From Thermoanaerobaculia bacterium (GTDB taxonomy: Bacteria > Acidobacteriota > Thermoanaerobaculia > Thermoanaerobaculales > Sulfomarinibacteraceae), in NCBI GenBank assembly GCA_027061805.1, contig JAMOWA010000068.1, positions 1 through 64,000 on the forward strand: a DNA stretch of 64,000 nt, in the 5' to 3' direction. The notes below the pieces were generated by a model. The model had not been told where the DNA came from and did not search any database. It saw only the letters and a program-made list of their open reading frames with translations. A program made the translations under genes and the position numbers. How positions within the stretch are numbered: position 1 is the stretch's first letter; each line of letters opens with the position of its first letter. Below, one piece after another: positions 41,884 through 50,350 of this stretch.

Positions 41884-43359
41884 TCACTGGAGGAAGCTCC
41901 AGGTCTCGAGCTTGCCCACCTCGTCCCGGTGGGTCTCGAATTCCTCCAGGAGCTCGCCGTTCCGGGCCCTCCGGGCGGCCCGCGAGATGCAGAGGTCCGG
42001 ACCGCCCGCACCCACCAGCGCGTCCACCATGCCGGCCACCCCCCGGGCGAACCCCTCACCGAGGACCAGGACTCCCGCCTCCGTGTTGTAGAAGGTGGAA
42101 CGGACGTTGAAGTTGGAGGAGTGGATCATGGCCATCCTGCCATCGATCCTGACGAACTTCGCATGGAGCATGACGCCCGGCATTCCCGGGTCGTTGCATC
42201 CCACGCGCCGTACCGCCCCCTCGGCGAAGCCTCCCGGGTTCCACGTGAAGACGGAGACCCCCGCAGCCGACAGCCTGGTGAGGGTTCCCAGGGAGGCGAG
42301 CCACGTGTCCTCGCCGTGGTTCACGGACTCCCTGGAGTTCACGAGGAGGCGCACCCGCACACCCCGTCCGACGGCCTCCTCCAGCGTCCTCTCGAATTCC
42401 CGGGTGAAGGTCGGGTAGGGGGTGACGATGTCCACCTCGCTCTCGGCCCCCTCCACGAGCCGGGCGAGGAGGTCCATGGTGGGGGCCCGGTCGTGGACGA
42501 AGGGGTTGTCGAAGAGAACGGCCACGTCCAGGTCACCCGGCCGGCCGGACACGGGGGGGAAGAACTCGTCGTTCAGGTACTTCTCCAGCGGGCTGTGGCC
42601 GGGCCTCTGCTTCCCGAAGTGGCCCGTTCTCCAGAACCGCCGTGCCTGCCGGTAGAGGGCCTCCTGCGGCCGGATGGCGTTGTGGGGAAGGTTCCAGTGC
42701 CCCATGAGCACCCACGCCTTCAGGAAGTGCATCTGGAGCTCGTGGACCGCCTGCCCCTCCAGGAGCACGTCCACGTCGAACCAGTGGCGTTCCGGGGAGA
42801 AGTAGACACTGCCGACGTTGCGGTCCCCCACGATGGCCCAGCGCCCGTCGACGATGAGGATCTTGTCGTGCTGGCGCGCGGCGTAGAGCGGAGCGGCCAC
42901 CCACGTGGTGGGGTTGAAGAACCTCACCCTGGCACCGGCCTTCCGCAGGGTCCGCTTGACGACCCCCATCCAGTCGCGGGACACGATGAAGGTCACGGTG
43001 TCCAGCTCCACAAAGGCCAGGAAGCCCGGGTTCTCCTCCCGCTTCTCCCGGACAATCCGGGTCACCGCCTCCAGGAACCGCATCCCCTCCCCGTCCAGCT
43101 CCCAGATGGGAACGCTGAGGAAGACGTGGTGTCGCGCCCGCCGGAGAAGCTCCAGGCGTTTCTCGAGGGCCTCGCCGGGGTCGCTCAGGATCCTGACGGC
43201 GTTGCCGGAGGTGACCACCGTGTGCCCCAGCTCCTGGATCTCCTCGATGGACACCGGTGCCGCACCACCCCACGCCGGACCGGCGGACCATGCGAGGAGC
43301 ACCACCAGGCCCCAGGTCCGGAAGACACGGAAACCACGAAACCTCTGCCGCCGTCGCAC
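41884..43359 (-). CDS. Exported phospholipase D-superfamily protein
   Basis: 491 residues with a signal peptide (about 1-32). Two HKD motifs are intact: HDKILIVD at His164 and HAKFVRID at His399, each followed by a Gly and an Asn-containing strand (GDRNVGS; SSNFN). This layout is that of cardiolipin synthase-like transferases, but the N-terminal signal rather than two membrane helices suggests a periplasmic or secreted enzyme such as a phosphodiesterase. Substrate unknown. GTG 43359 is preceded by TAGAAT at six bases. It is divergent from the hydrogenase operon. Confidence 0.85.
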   Translation of the reverse strand: MRRRQRFRGFRVFRTWGLVVLLAWSAGPAWGGAAPVSIEEIQELGHTVVTSGNAVRILSDPGEALEKRLELLRRARHHVFLSVPIWELDGEGMRFLEAVTRIVREKREENPGFLAFVELDTVTFIVSRDWMGVVKRTLRKAGARVRFFNPTTWVAAPLYAARQHDKILIVDGRWAIVGDRNVGSVYFSPERHWFDVDVLLEGQAVHELQMHFLKAWVLMGHWNLPHNAIRPQEALYRQARRFWRTGHFGKQRPGHSPLEKYLNDEFFPPVSGRPGDLDVAVLFDNPFVHDRAPTMDLLARLVEGAESEVDIVTPYPTFTREFERTLEEAVGRGVRVRLLVNSRESVNHGEDTWLASLGTLTRLSAAGVSVFTWNPGGFAEGAVRRVGCNDPGMPGVMLHAKFVRIDGRMAMIHSSNFNVRSTFYNTEAGVLVLGEGFARGVAGMVDALVGAGGPDLCISRAARRARNGELLEEFETHRDEVGKLETWSFLQ

Positions 43360-43365
43360 GGGGAA

Positions 43366-43371
43366 ATTCTA
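43366..43371 (-). promoter_or_regulatory. -10 box (TAGAAT) of a leaderless promoter
   Basis: Minus-strand TAGAAT ends six bases before GTG 43359; no ribosome binding site in the gap. Confidence 0.55.
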
Positions 43372-43433
43372 CACGATGGAGAACCGGGGAGGCACCGCGG
43401 CGCACATGGCCTGATTGAGTCTATTTCTCTTGT

Positions 43434-43462
43434 TTGACTGATATTGCGACAATATCTAGATA
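43434..43462 (+). promoter_or_regulatory. Upstream hydrogenase promoter with a palindrome filling its spacer
   Basis: TTGACT (43434-43439) and TAGATA (43457-43462) are separated by 17 bases that are exactly a perfect palindrome, GATATTG-cga-CAATATC (43440-43456). The region is strikingly A/T-rich for this window. A dimeric regulator bound there would lie between the two promoter boxes, where repressors or MerR-type activators work. The regulator is not known. Confidence 0.6.
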
Positions 43463-43464
43463 TG

Positions 43465-43493
43465 TTGACTGGATGCTAATACTTCTTCATAAT
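43465..43493 (+). promoter_or_regulatory. Downstream hydrogenase promoter
   Basis: TTGACT (43465-43470), a 17-base spacer and CATAAT (43488-43493) form the best sigma-70-type promoter in the window. Transcription would start near 43500, giving a leader of about 43 bases before ATG 43543, with GAGGAGG as ribosome binding site. Confidence 0.7.
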
Positions 43494-43542
43494 CGGATGC
43501 AGCTGCCCAGAGACGAGAGAAGAGATACGAGAGGAGGAGGCC

Positions 43543-44667
43543 ATGGATCGGAGCGTCATGGGGCGAGTGATCGCCGACACGGAACGTTCGAACAATGGTG
43601 TGGACCGGAGAGACTTTCTCAAGGTCTGCACCATGGCTGCGGCGGCGGTGGGGCTTCCCGCCTCCGTCGCGGTGCAGTGGGCCGAAGCGGCAGAGAGCGG
43701 CGGGTTGAAACCGTCCGTCATCTGGCTCCACGGCCAGGAATGCACCGGCTGCACCGAGTCGTTGCTGCGGACCTCGAGACCCGGACTGGCCGAGCTCATC
43801 CTGGATCTGATCTCCCTCGACTACCACGAGACCCTCTTCGCGGCGGCGGGCCACCAGATGGAGGCGGCCCTCCAGCAGGCCATGGAGGCCAACGCCGGGA
43901 AGTACGTGATGGTGGTCGAGGGCTCCACGCCCGTGAAGGAGAACGGCATCTACTGCAAGATCGGCGGCACGACCATGCTCGACCTGGTCCATGAGGTTGC
44001 GGAGAAGGCCGGTGCCATCATCGCCATCGGCTCCTGCGCCTCCTGGGGCGGCGTCCAGTCCACCCCACCCAACCCCACGGGGGCCACGGGACTGCCCGAG
44101 GTGCTCGAGGGGAAGACCGTGGTCACCATCCCCGGCTGCCCGGCGAACCCCTACAACTTCCTCGGGACCGTGCTCCAGTTCGTGACCCTGGGGACGCTCC
44201 CGGCGCTGGACGCCAAGGGACGGCCGGCCACGGCCTACAGCAAGACCATCCACGAGCACTGCCCGCGGCGGCCGCACTTCGATGCGGGCCGCTTCGCCCA
44301 GGAGTTCGGCGACGAGGGCCACCGCCAGGGATGGTGCCTGTACAAGCTCGGCTGCAAGGGGCCCGTGACCCACGCCAACTGCTCGGTCCTGCATTTCGGC
44401 GAGATCGGCACCTGGCCCATCGGCACCGGCCACCCGTGCATCGGGTGCACCGAGCAGCACGTGGGCTTCGAGACCTTCATCCATCAGACGGTGGAGATCG
44501 AGCGGCCCACGCCCCCCGACACCTATCCTCCCGTCGAGGAGGTGCGGCACGGCATCAGCCCGGCGGCCGCAGGCGTGGCGGGCCTCGTGGGCGGTGCCCT
44601 GGTGGGTGCCGGCTACATGGCCGCCAGGAAGGCCGCGGAGAGCGGCGGGGAGGAGGAGGAGTCATGA
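43543..44667 (+). CDS. hybO: [NiFe]-hydrogenase small subunit, group 1 (HybO-like)
   Basis: 374 residues. Twin-arginine signal RRDFLK (22-27) with a hydrophobic stretch ending near AEAAES. The proximal cluster ligands are ECTGC, GSCASWGG and PGCPANP; medial and distal cluster cysteines include the C-terminal CIGC block (GHPCIGC). ECTGC lacks the extra cysteine of oxygen-tolerant enzymes, so a standard, oxygen-sensitive type is expected. A C-terminal helix (GISPAAAGVAGLVGGALVG) anchors it in the membrane. It carries electrons from the NiFe site to HybA. First gene of an operon ordered as in E. coli hybOABCD; its stop overlaps the hybA start. Confidence 0.95.
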   Translation: MDRSVMGRVIADTERSNNGVDRRDFLKVCTMAAAAVGLPASVAVQWAEAAESGGLKPSVIWLHGQECTGCTESLLRTSRPGLAELILDLISLDYHETLFAAAGHQMEAALQQAMEANAGKYVMVVEGSTPVKENGIYCKIGGTTMLDLVHEVAEKAGAIIAIGSCASWGGVQSTPPNPTGATGLPEVLEGKTVVTIPGCPANPYNFLGTVLQFVTLGTLPALDAKGRPATAYSKTIHEHCPRRPHFDAGRFAQEFGDEGHRQGWCLYKLGCKGPVTHANCSVLHFGEIGTWPIGTGHPCIGCTEQHVGFETFIHQTVEIERPTPPDTYPPVEEVRHGISPAAAGVAGLVGGALVGAGYMAARKAAESGGEEEES

Positions 44668-45545
44668 GCGTGGACCGACGGACGCTGCTCAAGGGGCTCG
44701 TCGTCGGTGGAGCCGCCGCAGCAGCCGGTCCGGCGGAGGCCTCGGAGGCCCGGCGGCCGGAGGCCCCCCCGGACGCCGTGGGGATGCTCTACGACGCGAC
44801 CCTCTGCATCGGCTGCAAGACCTGCGTGGTGGCCTGCCGCGAGGCCAACGGCCTCCCCCCCGAGACCCCCGAGTGGACGGAGGGACTCTGGGACGCCCCG
44901 CCGGGGCTCGACGAGTACACCAAGAACATCATCCAGCTCTACCGTGAGGGGGACGAGCAGTCCTACGTGAAGCACCAGTGCATGCACTGCCTCGACCCCG
45001 GCTGCGTCAACGCGTGCATGATCGGGGCCCTCCAGAAGCGCGACTTCGGCATCGTGACCTGGGAGTCGGACCGCTGCATCGGCTGCCGGTACTGCCAGGT
45101 GGCCTGCCCGTTCGAGGTGCCCAAGTTCGAGTTCCACTCCGCCAACCCCAAGATCGTCAAGTGCGAGCTCTGCATCCACAGGATCAAGGAGGGCAAGCAG
45201 CCCGCCTGCTGCGAGGTCTGCCCCAGGGGCGCCATCATCTACGGCACGTACGACATGCTCCTCGAGGAGGCCCACCGCCGCATCGAGGCGAGCCCGGACA
45301 GGTACATCCAGAAGGTGTACGGCGAGACCGACGGTGGCGGGACCCAGGTGCTCTACATCTCCCACGTGCCCTTCGAGAAGCTCGGCTTCCCGCAGGGCCT
45401 CGGGGACGAGCCCGTGGGCAAGATGGCCCGGGACGTCCAGCACGGGGTCTACAAGGGCTTCATCGCCCCCACCGTCCTGTACGCCGTGCTGGCAGGTGTG
45501 ATCTGGCGCAATCGGCGCTCCGCCGGAGAGGAGGAGTCGTCATGA
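44664..45545 (+). CDS. hybA: Hydrogenase-2 ferredoxin-like subunit HybA
   Basis: 293 residues. A Tat motif (RRTLLKG, 5-11) leads a periplasmic protein with four [4Fe-4S] cluster motifs: CIGCKTCVVAC, CMHCLDPGCVNAC, CIGCRYCQVACPFE and CELC plus CCEVCP. A C-terminal membrane helix (GFIAPTVLYAVLAGVIW) anchors it. It relays electrons from HybO to the quinone-reactive HybB. It overlaps both neighbours by four bases (ATGA), indicating tight translational coupling. Confidence 0.94.
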   Translation: MSVDRRTLLKGLVVGGAAAAAGPAEASEARRPEAPPDAVGMLYDATLCIGCKTCVVACREANGLPPETPEWTEGLWDAPPGLDEYTKNIIQLYREGDEQSYVKHQCMHCLDPGCVNACMIGALQKRDFGIVTWESDRCIGCRYCQVACPFEVPKFEFHSANPKIVKCELCIHRIKEGKQPACCEVCPRGAIIYGTYDMLLEEAHRRIEASPDRYIQKVYGETDGGGTQVLYISHVPFEKLGFPQGLGDEPVGKMARDVQHGVYKGFIAPTVLYAVLAGVIWRNRRSAGEEESS

Positions 45546-46723
45546 TTCATCGAGCTGAACCTGTCGGTGGCCCCATCATCAACCGGTTCACGAGCTTCCT
45601 GCTGGGGCTCGTCGGCATCTCGGTCATCCTGCTGATCTGGCGCTTCGCCGCCGGGCTGGGCGCCACGACGGCCCTGAACGACGGCTACCCCTTCGGCCTC
45701 TGGATCGCCTTCGAGGTGGTGGCCGGGACCGCGCTGGCGTGCGGCGGCTACGCCGTGGCCATTCTCCTGTACGTCTTCAACAAGGGGGAGTACCACCCCC
45801 TCATCCGGCCGGCCCTGCTCACCAGCGCGCTGGGCTACTCCATGGCGGCCTTCGCCATCATCATCGACGTGGGCCGTCCCTGGTTCATCTACCGGATCCC
45901 CATCCGCGTGGGCCAGTGGAACCTCAACTCGCCGCTGCTGGAGGTGGCCCTGTGCGTGATGGCGTACGTGGGCGTGCTCTGGATCGAGCTGGCGCCCGCC
46001 TTCCTCGAGAAGTGGAAGGAGACCGGCTCCGGGGGGCTCCGGCGCTTCGCCGAATCGGGGCTCCGTTTCTTCGACAAGGCCATGATCTGGATCGTGTCCC
46101 TCGGCATCCTCCTGCCCACCATGCACCAGTCCTCGCTGGGCACCGTGATGCTGCTCGGCGGACCCAAGCTCCACAAGCTCTGGAACACGCCGCTGATCCC
46201 CCTGCTCTTCCTCGTCTCGTGCATCGCCATGGGGTACGCCGTGGTGATCTTCGAGTCCGGGGTCTCCGGCGCCGTCTTCGGCCGGCCCCGCCACACGGCG
46301 ATGCTGGCGAAGCTGTCCGGAGCCATGGTGGTGGTGCTGGCGCTGTTCCTGGTGATCCGTTTCGCGGACCTGATCCTGAGGGGCCGCCTCGGCCTGATGT
46401 TCCACGACTGGTACAGCGTCCTGTTCTGGGCAGAGATGGCGCTCTTCGCCGTGCCCCTGGTGATGCTGTCCAACGCCCGGCGCCGTCAACACTTCCCAAC
46501 GCTGTTCAAGGCGGCGTCGCTCATGCTGTTCGCGGGCATCCTGTACCGCTTCGACACCTACCTGGTCGCCTTCAACCCGGGACGCCAGTGGACCTACTTC
46601 CCCTCCCTGGTGGAGATCCTGGTCTCCGTCGGGGTCGTGTCCCTGGAGATCCTGCTCTACATCGCCATCGTCAAGCGCTATCCCATCCTGGCCGGCAGAG
46701 CGACGGCCCCCGAGAAAGCCTAG
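45542..46723 (+). CDS. hybB: Hydrogenase-2 integral membrane subunit HybB (NrfD family)
   Basis: 393 residues with about ten membrane helices, the usual size for HybB/NrfD-type quinone-interacting subunits. It couples HybA to menaquinone and may contribute to proton movement. Conserved features include the YPFGLWIAFEV helix, DVGRPWFIYRIP and LPTMHQSSLGTVMLL. Its ATG overlaps the hybA stop, and the large-subunit gene follows after 12 bases with GAGGAGG. No haem-binding histidine pattern of the HyaC type is seen, consistent with hydrogenase-2 rather than hydrogenase-1. Confidence 0.94.
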   Translation: MIHRAEPVGGPIINRFTSFLLGLVGISVILLIWRFAAGLGATTALNDGYPFGLWIAFEVVAGTALACGGYAVAILLYVFNKGEYHPLIRPALLTSALGYSMAAFAIIIDVGRPWFIYRIPIRVGQWNLNSPLLEVALCVMAYVGVLWIELAPAFLEKWKETGSGGLRRFAESGLRFFDKAMIWIVSLGILLPTMHQSSLGTVMLLGGPKLHKLWNTPLIPLLFLVSCIAMGYAVVIFESGVSGAVFGRPRHTAMLAKLSGAMVVVLALFLVIRFADLILRGRLGLMFHDWYSVLFWAEMALFAVPLVMLSNARRRQHFPTLFKAASLMLFAGILYRFDTYLVAFNPGRQWTYFPSLVEILVSVGVVSLEILLYIAIVKRYPILAGRATAPEKA

Positions 46724-46735
46724 AGGAGGTCACGA

Positions 46736-48436
46736 ATGACCAAGAGAATCGTCATCGATCCCATCACTCGCATCGAGGGCCATCTCCGCATCGACGTGGA
46801 GGTGGGCGGCGGAAGCGTCAGGAACGCCTGGTCGTCCGGCCAGATGTGGCGGGGCATCGAGGTCATCCTTCAGGGACGTGACCCCAGGGACGCCTGGGTG
46901 ATCACCCAGCGGATCTGCGGCGTGTGCACCACGGTCCACGCCATCGCCTCCGTCCGGGCCGTGGAGAACGCGCTGGAGCTGGAGATCCCGCTCAACGCCC
47001 AGCTCATCCGGAACGTCATCCTGGCCTCCCACGCCCTGCACGATCACATCGTCCACTTCTACCACCTGTCGGCACTGGACTGGGTGGACGTGGTCTCGGC
47101 CCTCAAGGGGGACCCGAAGAAGACCGCGCGGCTCGCCCAGAGCCTCTCTCCCTGGCCCCGGAACAGCGTCAAGGAATTCAAGGCCGTCAAGGACAAGCTC
47201 ACCGCCTTCGTCCAGCGGGGCCAGCTGGGCCCGTTCACCAACGGGTACTGGGGGCACCCCGCCATGAAGCTCTCGCCCGAGGTGAACCTCCTGGCCGTCA
47301 CCCACTACCTCCAGGCCCTGGAGTACCAGCGGAAGGCCAACCAGGCCGTGGCGGTGCTGGGCTCCAAGACCCCCAACATCCAGAACCTGGCCGTGGGCGG
47401 CGTGGCCAACGCCATCAACCTGGACGACGACCAGACCCTCAACATGGCCAAGCTCTACTGGATCAAGGACCTCCTGGAGGAGGTCAAGACCTTCGTGGAG
47501 CAGGTCTACCTCATCGACGTGGCGGCCATCGGCGCCATGTACCCCGAGTGGCTGGGCTACGGCGCCGGCGTGAAGAACTACCTGTCGGTGCCCGACATGC
47601 CGCTGGACACCAGGGGCACGAAGTTCGACATCCCCGGGGGCACGATCTTCAACGGAAACCTCAAGGGAGCGAAGCTCTTCGAGAGCTTCGAGGACCCCTA
47701 CTTCCGGGACAACGTCACCGAGTGCATCGCCCACTCGTGGTACGACGGGGACTGGACGCGGCATCCCTACGAGGAGGAGACCGTCCCCCACTACACCGAG
47801 TTCCAGGACAACGGGAAGTACTCCTGGGTCAAGTCGCCGCGCTTCCAGGGCAAGCCCATGCAGGTGGGCCCGCTGTCCCAGATCCTCGTGGCCTACGCCT
47901 CGGGCCACGAGCTCACGAAGAAGTACCTCACCCAGGCCATCTCGCTGGCCTCCAAGATCGCGGGCGTGCAGCTGGGGCCCAAGCACCTGCACTCCACCCT
48001 GGGCCGGCACCTCGCCCGGGCCGTGCGGGCCGCCGTCCTGGCCAACCAGGCCATCGGCCACTGGCAGCTGCTGGTGAACAACATCGCCACCGGTGACGTG
48101 GCCACCTTCAACGCGCCGGTCTTCCCCAAGGGCGAGGTCCAGGGCTTCGGCTTCCACGAGGCCCCGCGGGGCACGCTGTCCCACTGGGTGGTCATCAAGA
48201 ACGGCAAGATCGTCAACTACCAGTGCGTGGTCCCGACCACGTGGAACGCCGGCCCCCGGGACGACAGGGGTGTGAAGGGTCCCTACGAGGCCTCGCTCCT
48301 GGGCAACCCCATCGCGGACCCCGAGCGGCCCCTGGAGGTCCTCAGGACCGTGCACTCCTTCGACCCGTGCCTGGCCTGCGCCATCCACACCCTGGACCCC
48401 GCAGGAAAGGAGATCGTGAAGGTCCGGGCCCTGTGA
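46736..48436 (+). CDS. hybC: [NiFe]-hydrogenase large subunit (HybC-like)
   Basis: 566 residues. RICGVC (about 59-64) and DPCLACAIH near the C terminus give the four cysteines of the Ni-Fe site. The 15 residues after the final His (TLDPAGKEIVKVRAL) are the peptide removed by the maturation protease encoded next. The opening DPITRIEGHLRIDVEV is also diagnostic. It oxidises H2 in the periplasm, exported with HybO by the Tat system. Maturation genes hypA-F are not in this window. The stop overlaps the protease start. Confidence 0.97.
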   Translation: MTKRIVIDPITRIEGHLRIDVEVGGGSVRNAWSSGQMWRGIEVILQGRDPRDAWVITQRICGVCTTVHAIASVRAVENALELEIPLNAQLIRNVILASHALHDHIVHFYHLSALDWVDVVSALKGDPKKTARLAQSLSPWPRNSVKEFKAVKDKLTAFVQRGQLGPFTNGYWGHPAMKLSPEVNLLAVTHYLQALEYQRKANQAVAVLGSKTPNIQNLAVGGVANAINLDDDQTLNMAKLYWIKDLLEEVKTFVEQVYLIDVAAIGAMYPEWLGYGAGVKNYLSVPDMPLDTRGTKFDIPGGTIFNGNLKGAKLFESFEDPYFRDNVTECIAHSWYDGDWTRHPYEEETVPHYTEFQDNGKYSWVKSPRFQGKPMQVGPLSQILVAYASGHELTKKYLTQAISLASKIAGVQLGPKHLHSTLGRHLARAVRAAVLANQAIGHWQLLVNNIATGDVATFNAPVFPKGEVQGFGFHEAPRGTLSHWVVIKNGKIVNYQCVVPTTWNAGPRDDRGVKGPYEASLLGNPIADPERPLEVLRTVHSFDPCLACAIHTLDPAGKEIVKVRAL

Positions 48437-48966
48437 GCACCATGACACCGGTGGCCGTGCTGGGCCTCGGCAACGTCCTCCTTGCCGACGACGCCGCGGG
48501 ACCCAGCACGATCCACTGGCTCCAGAACCACTACGAGTTTCCGCCGGGCGTCTCGGTCGAGGAGATCGGGACGCCCGGTCTCGATCTCCTCCCCTACATC
48601 TCCGGGCGGGAGGCGGTGATCATCGTGGACGCCGTGTCCGCCGACGCCCCCCCCGGGAAGGTGCTCGTGTACCACAAGGACCAGATCGCCATGGCGCTGA
48701 CCCGGCCCCGCCTCAGCCCCCACGACCCCGGCCTGGCCGAGGCGGTGGCCTGCGCCGAGCTTGCGGGCGAGGCTCCGGAGCACCTCGTCGTTGTGGGCAT
48801 CGTTCCGGCGTCCACGGAAACCGGCATGGGCCTGAGCCCCCAGGTGAGGGAGGCCATACCGGTGGCGGGGGCCCGGGTGGTGGAGGAGCTCGAGCGGCTC
48901 GGCCACGCCCCGAGGAGCCTGCCCGACCCCCTGCCGGACAGACCCTGGTGGGAGGCCGGAACGTGA
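48433..48966 (+). CDS. hybD: Hydrogenase maturation protease HybD
   Basis: 177 residues from GTG 48433, which overlaps the hybC stop (GTGA); ATG 48442 is an alternative. VLGLGNVLLADDAAGP has the nickel-binding acidic residue of the HybD/HyaD family; VDAVSADAPPG and SPHDPGLAEAV carry the second acidic residue and His. It removes the C-terminal peptide from HybC once nickel is inserted. The Pro/Trp-rich C terminus (PDPLPDRPWWEAGT) is longer than in E. coli HybD. Confidence 0.93.
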   Translation: MSTMTPVAVLGLGNVLLADDAAGPSTIHWLQNHYEFPPGVSVEEIGTPGLDLLPYISGREAVIIVDAVSADAPPGKVLVYHKDQIAMALTRPRLSPHDPGLAEAVACAELAGEAPEHLVVVGIVPASTETGMGLSPQVREAIPVAGARVVEELERLGHAPRSLPDPLPDRPWWEAGT

Positions 48967-49343
48967 GCCGGGGCGCCCTTCCCTGGCCGGGGATCGAGCG
49001 CTGGCTCGTGGTGCTGGTGGCGCTCCACAGCGTCGGGGTGGGCCTGATCCTCCTGGCGGCTCCCGAGGCGGGAGTCCGCTTCGGAGGCTGGCCGGGCGCC
49101 GAGCCCCTCTTCTTCGTGCTCCAGGCCGGCGTCTTCCACTTCGTCCTCGCCGCCGGCTACCTGCTGGAGCACGTCCTCTACCGCGGGATCTCGCTCCTGG
49201 TGGTGGCCAAGCTGTCCGCCCTGGTCTTCCTGACGGCCTGCTGGATCTTCATGGACGTCCCCTGGTCCGTTCCCTTCTCGGGGTTCGCGGACGGCGCCAT
49301 GGGCCTCGCGGTGCTGGCCGTCCACCGGCTCGCCAGACCGTAA
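48963..49343 (+). CDS. Small integral membrane protein at the end of the hydrogenase operon
   Basis: 126 residues from GTG 48963, overlapping the hybD stop by four bases. Four hydrophobic segments are visible (about 15-35, 50-68, 73-95 and 100-120), with almost no loops longer than ten residues. No family recognised. Translational coupling to hybD implies it is made with the hydrogenase, perhaps as an assembly or anchoring factor, but nothing in the sequence proves this. Confidence 0.75.
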   Translation: MSRGALPWPGIERWLVVLVALHSVGVGLILLAAPEAGVRFGGWPGAEPLFFVLQAGVFHFVLAAGYLLEHVLYRGISLLVVAKLSALVFLTACWIFMDVPWSVPFSGFADGAMGLAVLAVHRLARP

Positions 49344-49380
49344 CCCCGATCGCCCGCCGGGGGTTCGTGTGGCCGCGCCA

Positions 49381-49530
49381 CCCCCCCACCCACCCCGGTG
49401 AAGAGGTGAGGAGGTGAAGACGTCCCCCGCCCACCCGGGGAGGGTTTCGTCCATGGCCCGTGTCGGTGTCCGTGTCCGCGTCCGTGCCGGTGTCCGCGTC
49501 GGTGCCCGGGTCACGGCCGGAGCCGGGGCC
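49381..49530 (+). repeat. Nonamer/hexamer composite repeat, left of the second S23-type locus
   Basis: Begins CCCCCCCACCCACCCCGGTG, then GTGAAGACG-type nonamers, the CGTCCCCCGCCCACCCGGGG string and GTGTCCGTG-type units. Bases 49381-49474 are nearly identical, in the same orientation, to 50076-50170 on the other side of the S23-type gene. Confidence 0.82.
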
Positions 49531-49881
49531 TCACCCCCTCTGGATCATCCGCCACAGCATGGCGCGGACCTCGTCGAGGAGCGCCAGGGCACGCCGAGTG
49601 CGGGCCGCGTCCACCGAGCCGGATGCCAGGAGGAGCTGGAGATGGACGTCCAGCTCCTTCGCCGAGCCGTACGCCACACGCCAGTGGTAGCTCCGGTCCC
49701 TCCCGGAACGTCCCTCGCCCTCGGCGATGTTGGCGGGAACCGACGCGGCGGCCCGCACCACCTGGTCGGACAGGGACCGGAGCGGCGCCTTCACCGCAGC
49801 GGCCAGTGCGAGCGCGATCCCGGCGGCCTCGAGGGCCTTCGCCAGGGCCGGGGGCTTCGATCCGTGGAGCGCGTGGGGCAT
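49531..49881 (-). CDS. S23-type four-helix-bundle protein (second copy)
   Basis: 116 residues, homologous to the protein at 222-581: LRSLSDQVVRAAASVPANIAEG, GRSGRDR..HWRVAYGSAKELDVHLQLLL and a C-terminal LLDEVRAMLWRMIQ helix. ATG 49881 has GGGAGGA in front; ATG 49902 would add MNEREET, paralleling MNDPEVT in the first copy, and lies in the palindrome arm. No rRNA gene is nearby. The gene plus palindrome is bracketed by near-identical direct repeats. Function of the family is not established. Confidence 0.85.
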   Translation of the reverse strand: MPHALHGSKPPALAKALEAAGIALALAAAVKAPLRSLSDQVVRAAASVPANIAEGEGRSGRDRSYHWRVAYGSAKELDVHLQLLLASGSVDAARTRRALALLDEVRAMLWRMIQRG

Positions 49882-50033
49882 GGTTTCCTCCCGTTCGTTC
49901 ATGCCATCAAGAAAGCCCCCGGGCCGCCCGGAGTCAGGGGTCGCGCAGCGACCGGCCGCAGGCCGGCGTGCCCTTGACGCCGGGCGGGTCCGGGCGCCAT
50001 CTCCCCCATCACAGGAACGAACGGGAGGAAACC
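49882..50033 (-). repeat. Three-tier nested palindrome in front of the second S23-type gene
   Basis: Outer arms GGTTTCCTCCCGTTCGTT (49882-49899) and its exact complement (50016-50033); middle arms CCGCCCGGAGTCA (49924-49936) and TGACGCCGGGCGG (49975-49987), one mismatch; centre with two small hairpins, GTCGC-gca-GCGAC and CCGGCC-gca-GGCCGG. As at 80-221, the outer arm contains the Shine-Dalgarno of the S23-type gene and ends against its ATG. Arm sequences differ from the first locus but the middle arms share a TGACnCCGGGCG core. Confidence 0.9.
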
Positions 50034-50075
50034 GGCCGCGCGCGATGAGGCGGGAGAGGCCGGAACGGTGACCGT

Positions 50076-50350
50076 GCCCCCCCACCCGCCCGGTGAAAAG
50101 GTGAGGGGGGTGAAGACGTCCCCCGCCCACCCGGGGAGGGCTTCGTTCAGGGCCCGTGTCGGTGTCCGTGACGGTGTCCGGGTCCGTGTCCGGGTCCCCT
50201 GCCCCTCTTCTGCTCTGCACCACTGCTCCCCTGCTCCCCTGCTCTCCTGCCCGTGTCCGTGACGGTGTCCGTGACAGTGACTCGGTCCCCTGCCCCCCCT
50301 CTCCTCTGCGCCCCTGCGCCCCTGCTCCCCTGCCCGTGCCCGTGTCAGGG
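50076..50350 (+). repeat. Nonamer/hexamer composite repeat, right of the second S23-type locus
   Basis: Bases 50076-50170 repeat 49381-49474 with only a handful of differences. The rest is GTGTCCGTGACG-type units and pyrimidine-rich stretches (CCCCTGCTCCCCTGC-like) running up to the stop of the next minus-strand gene. Confidence 0.82.
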
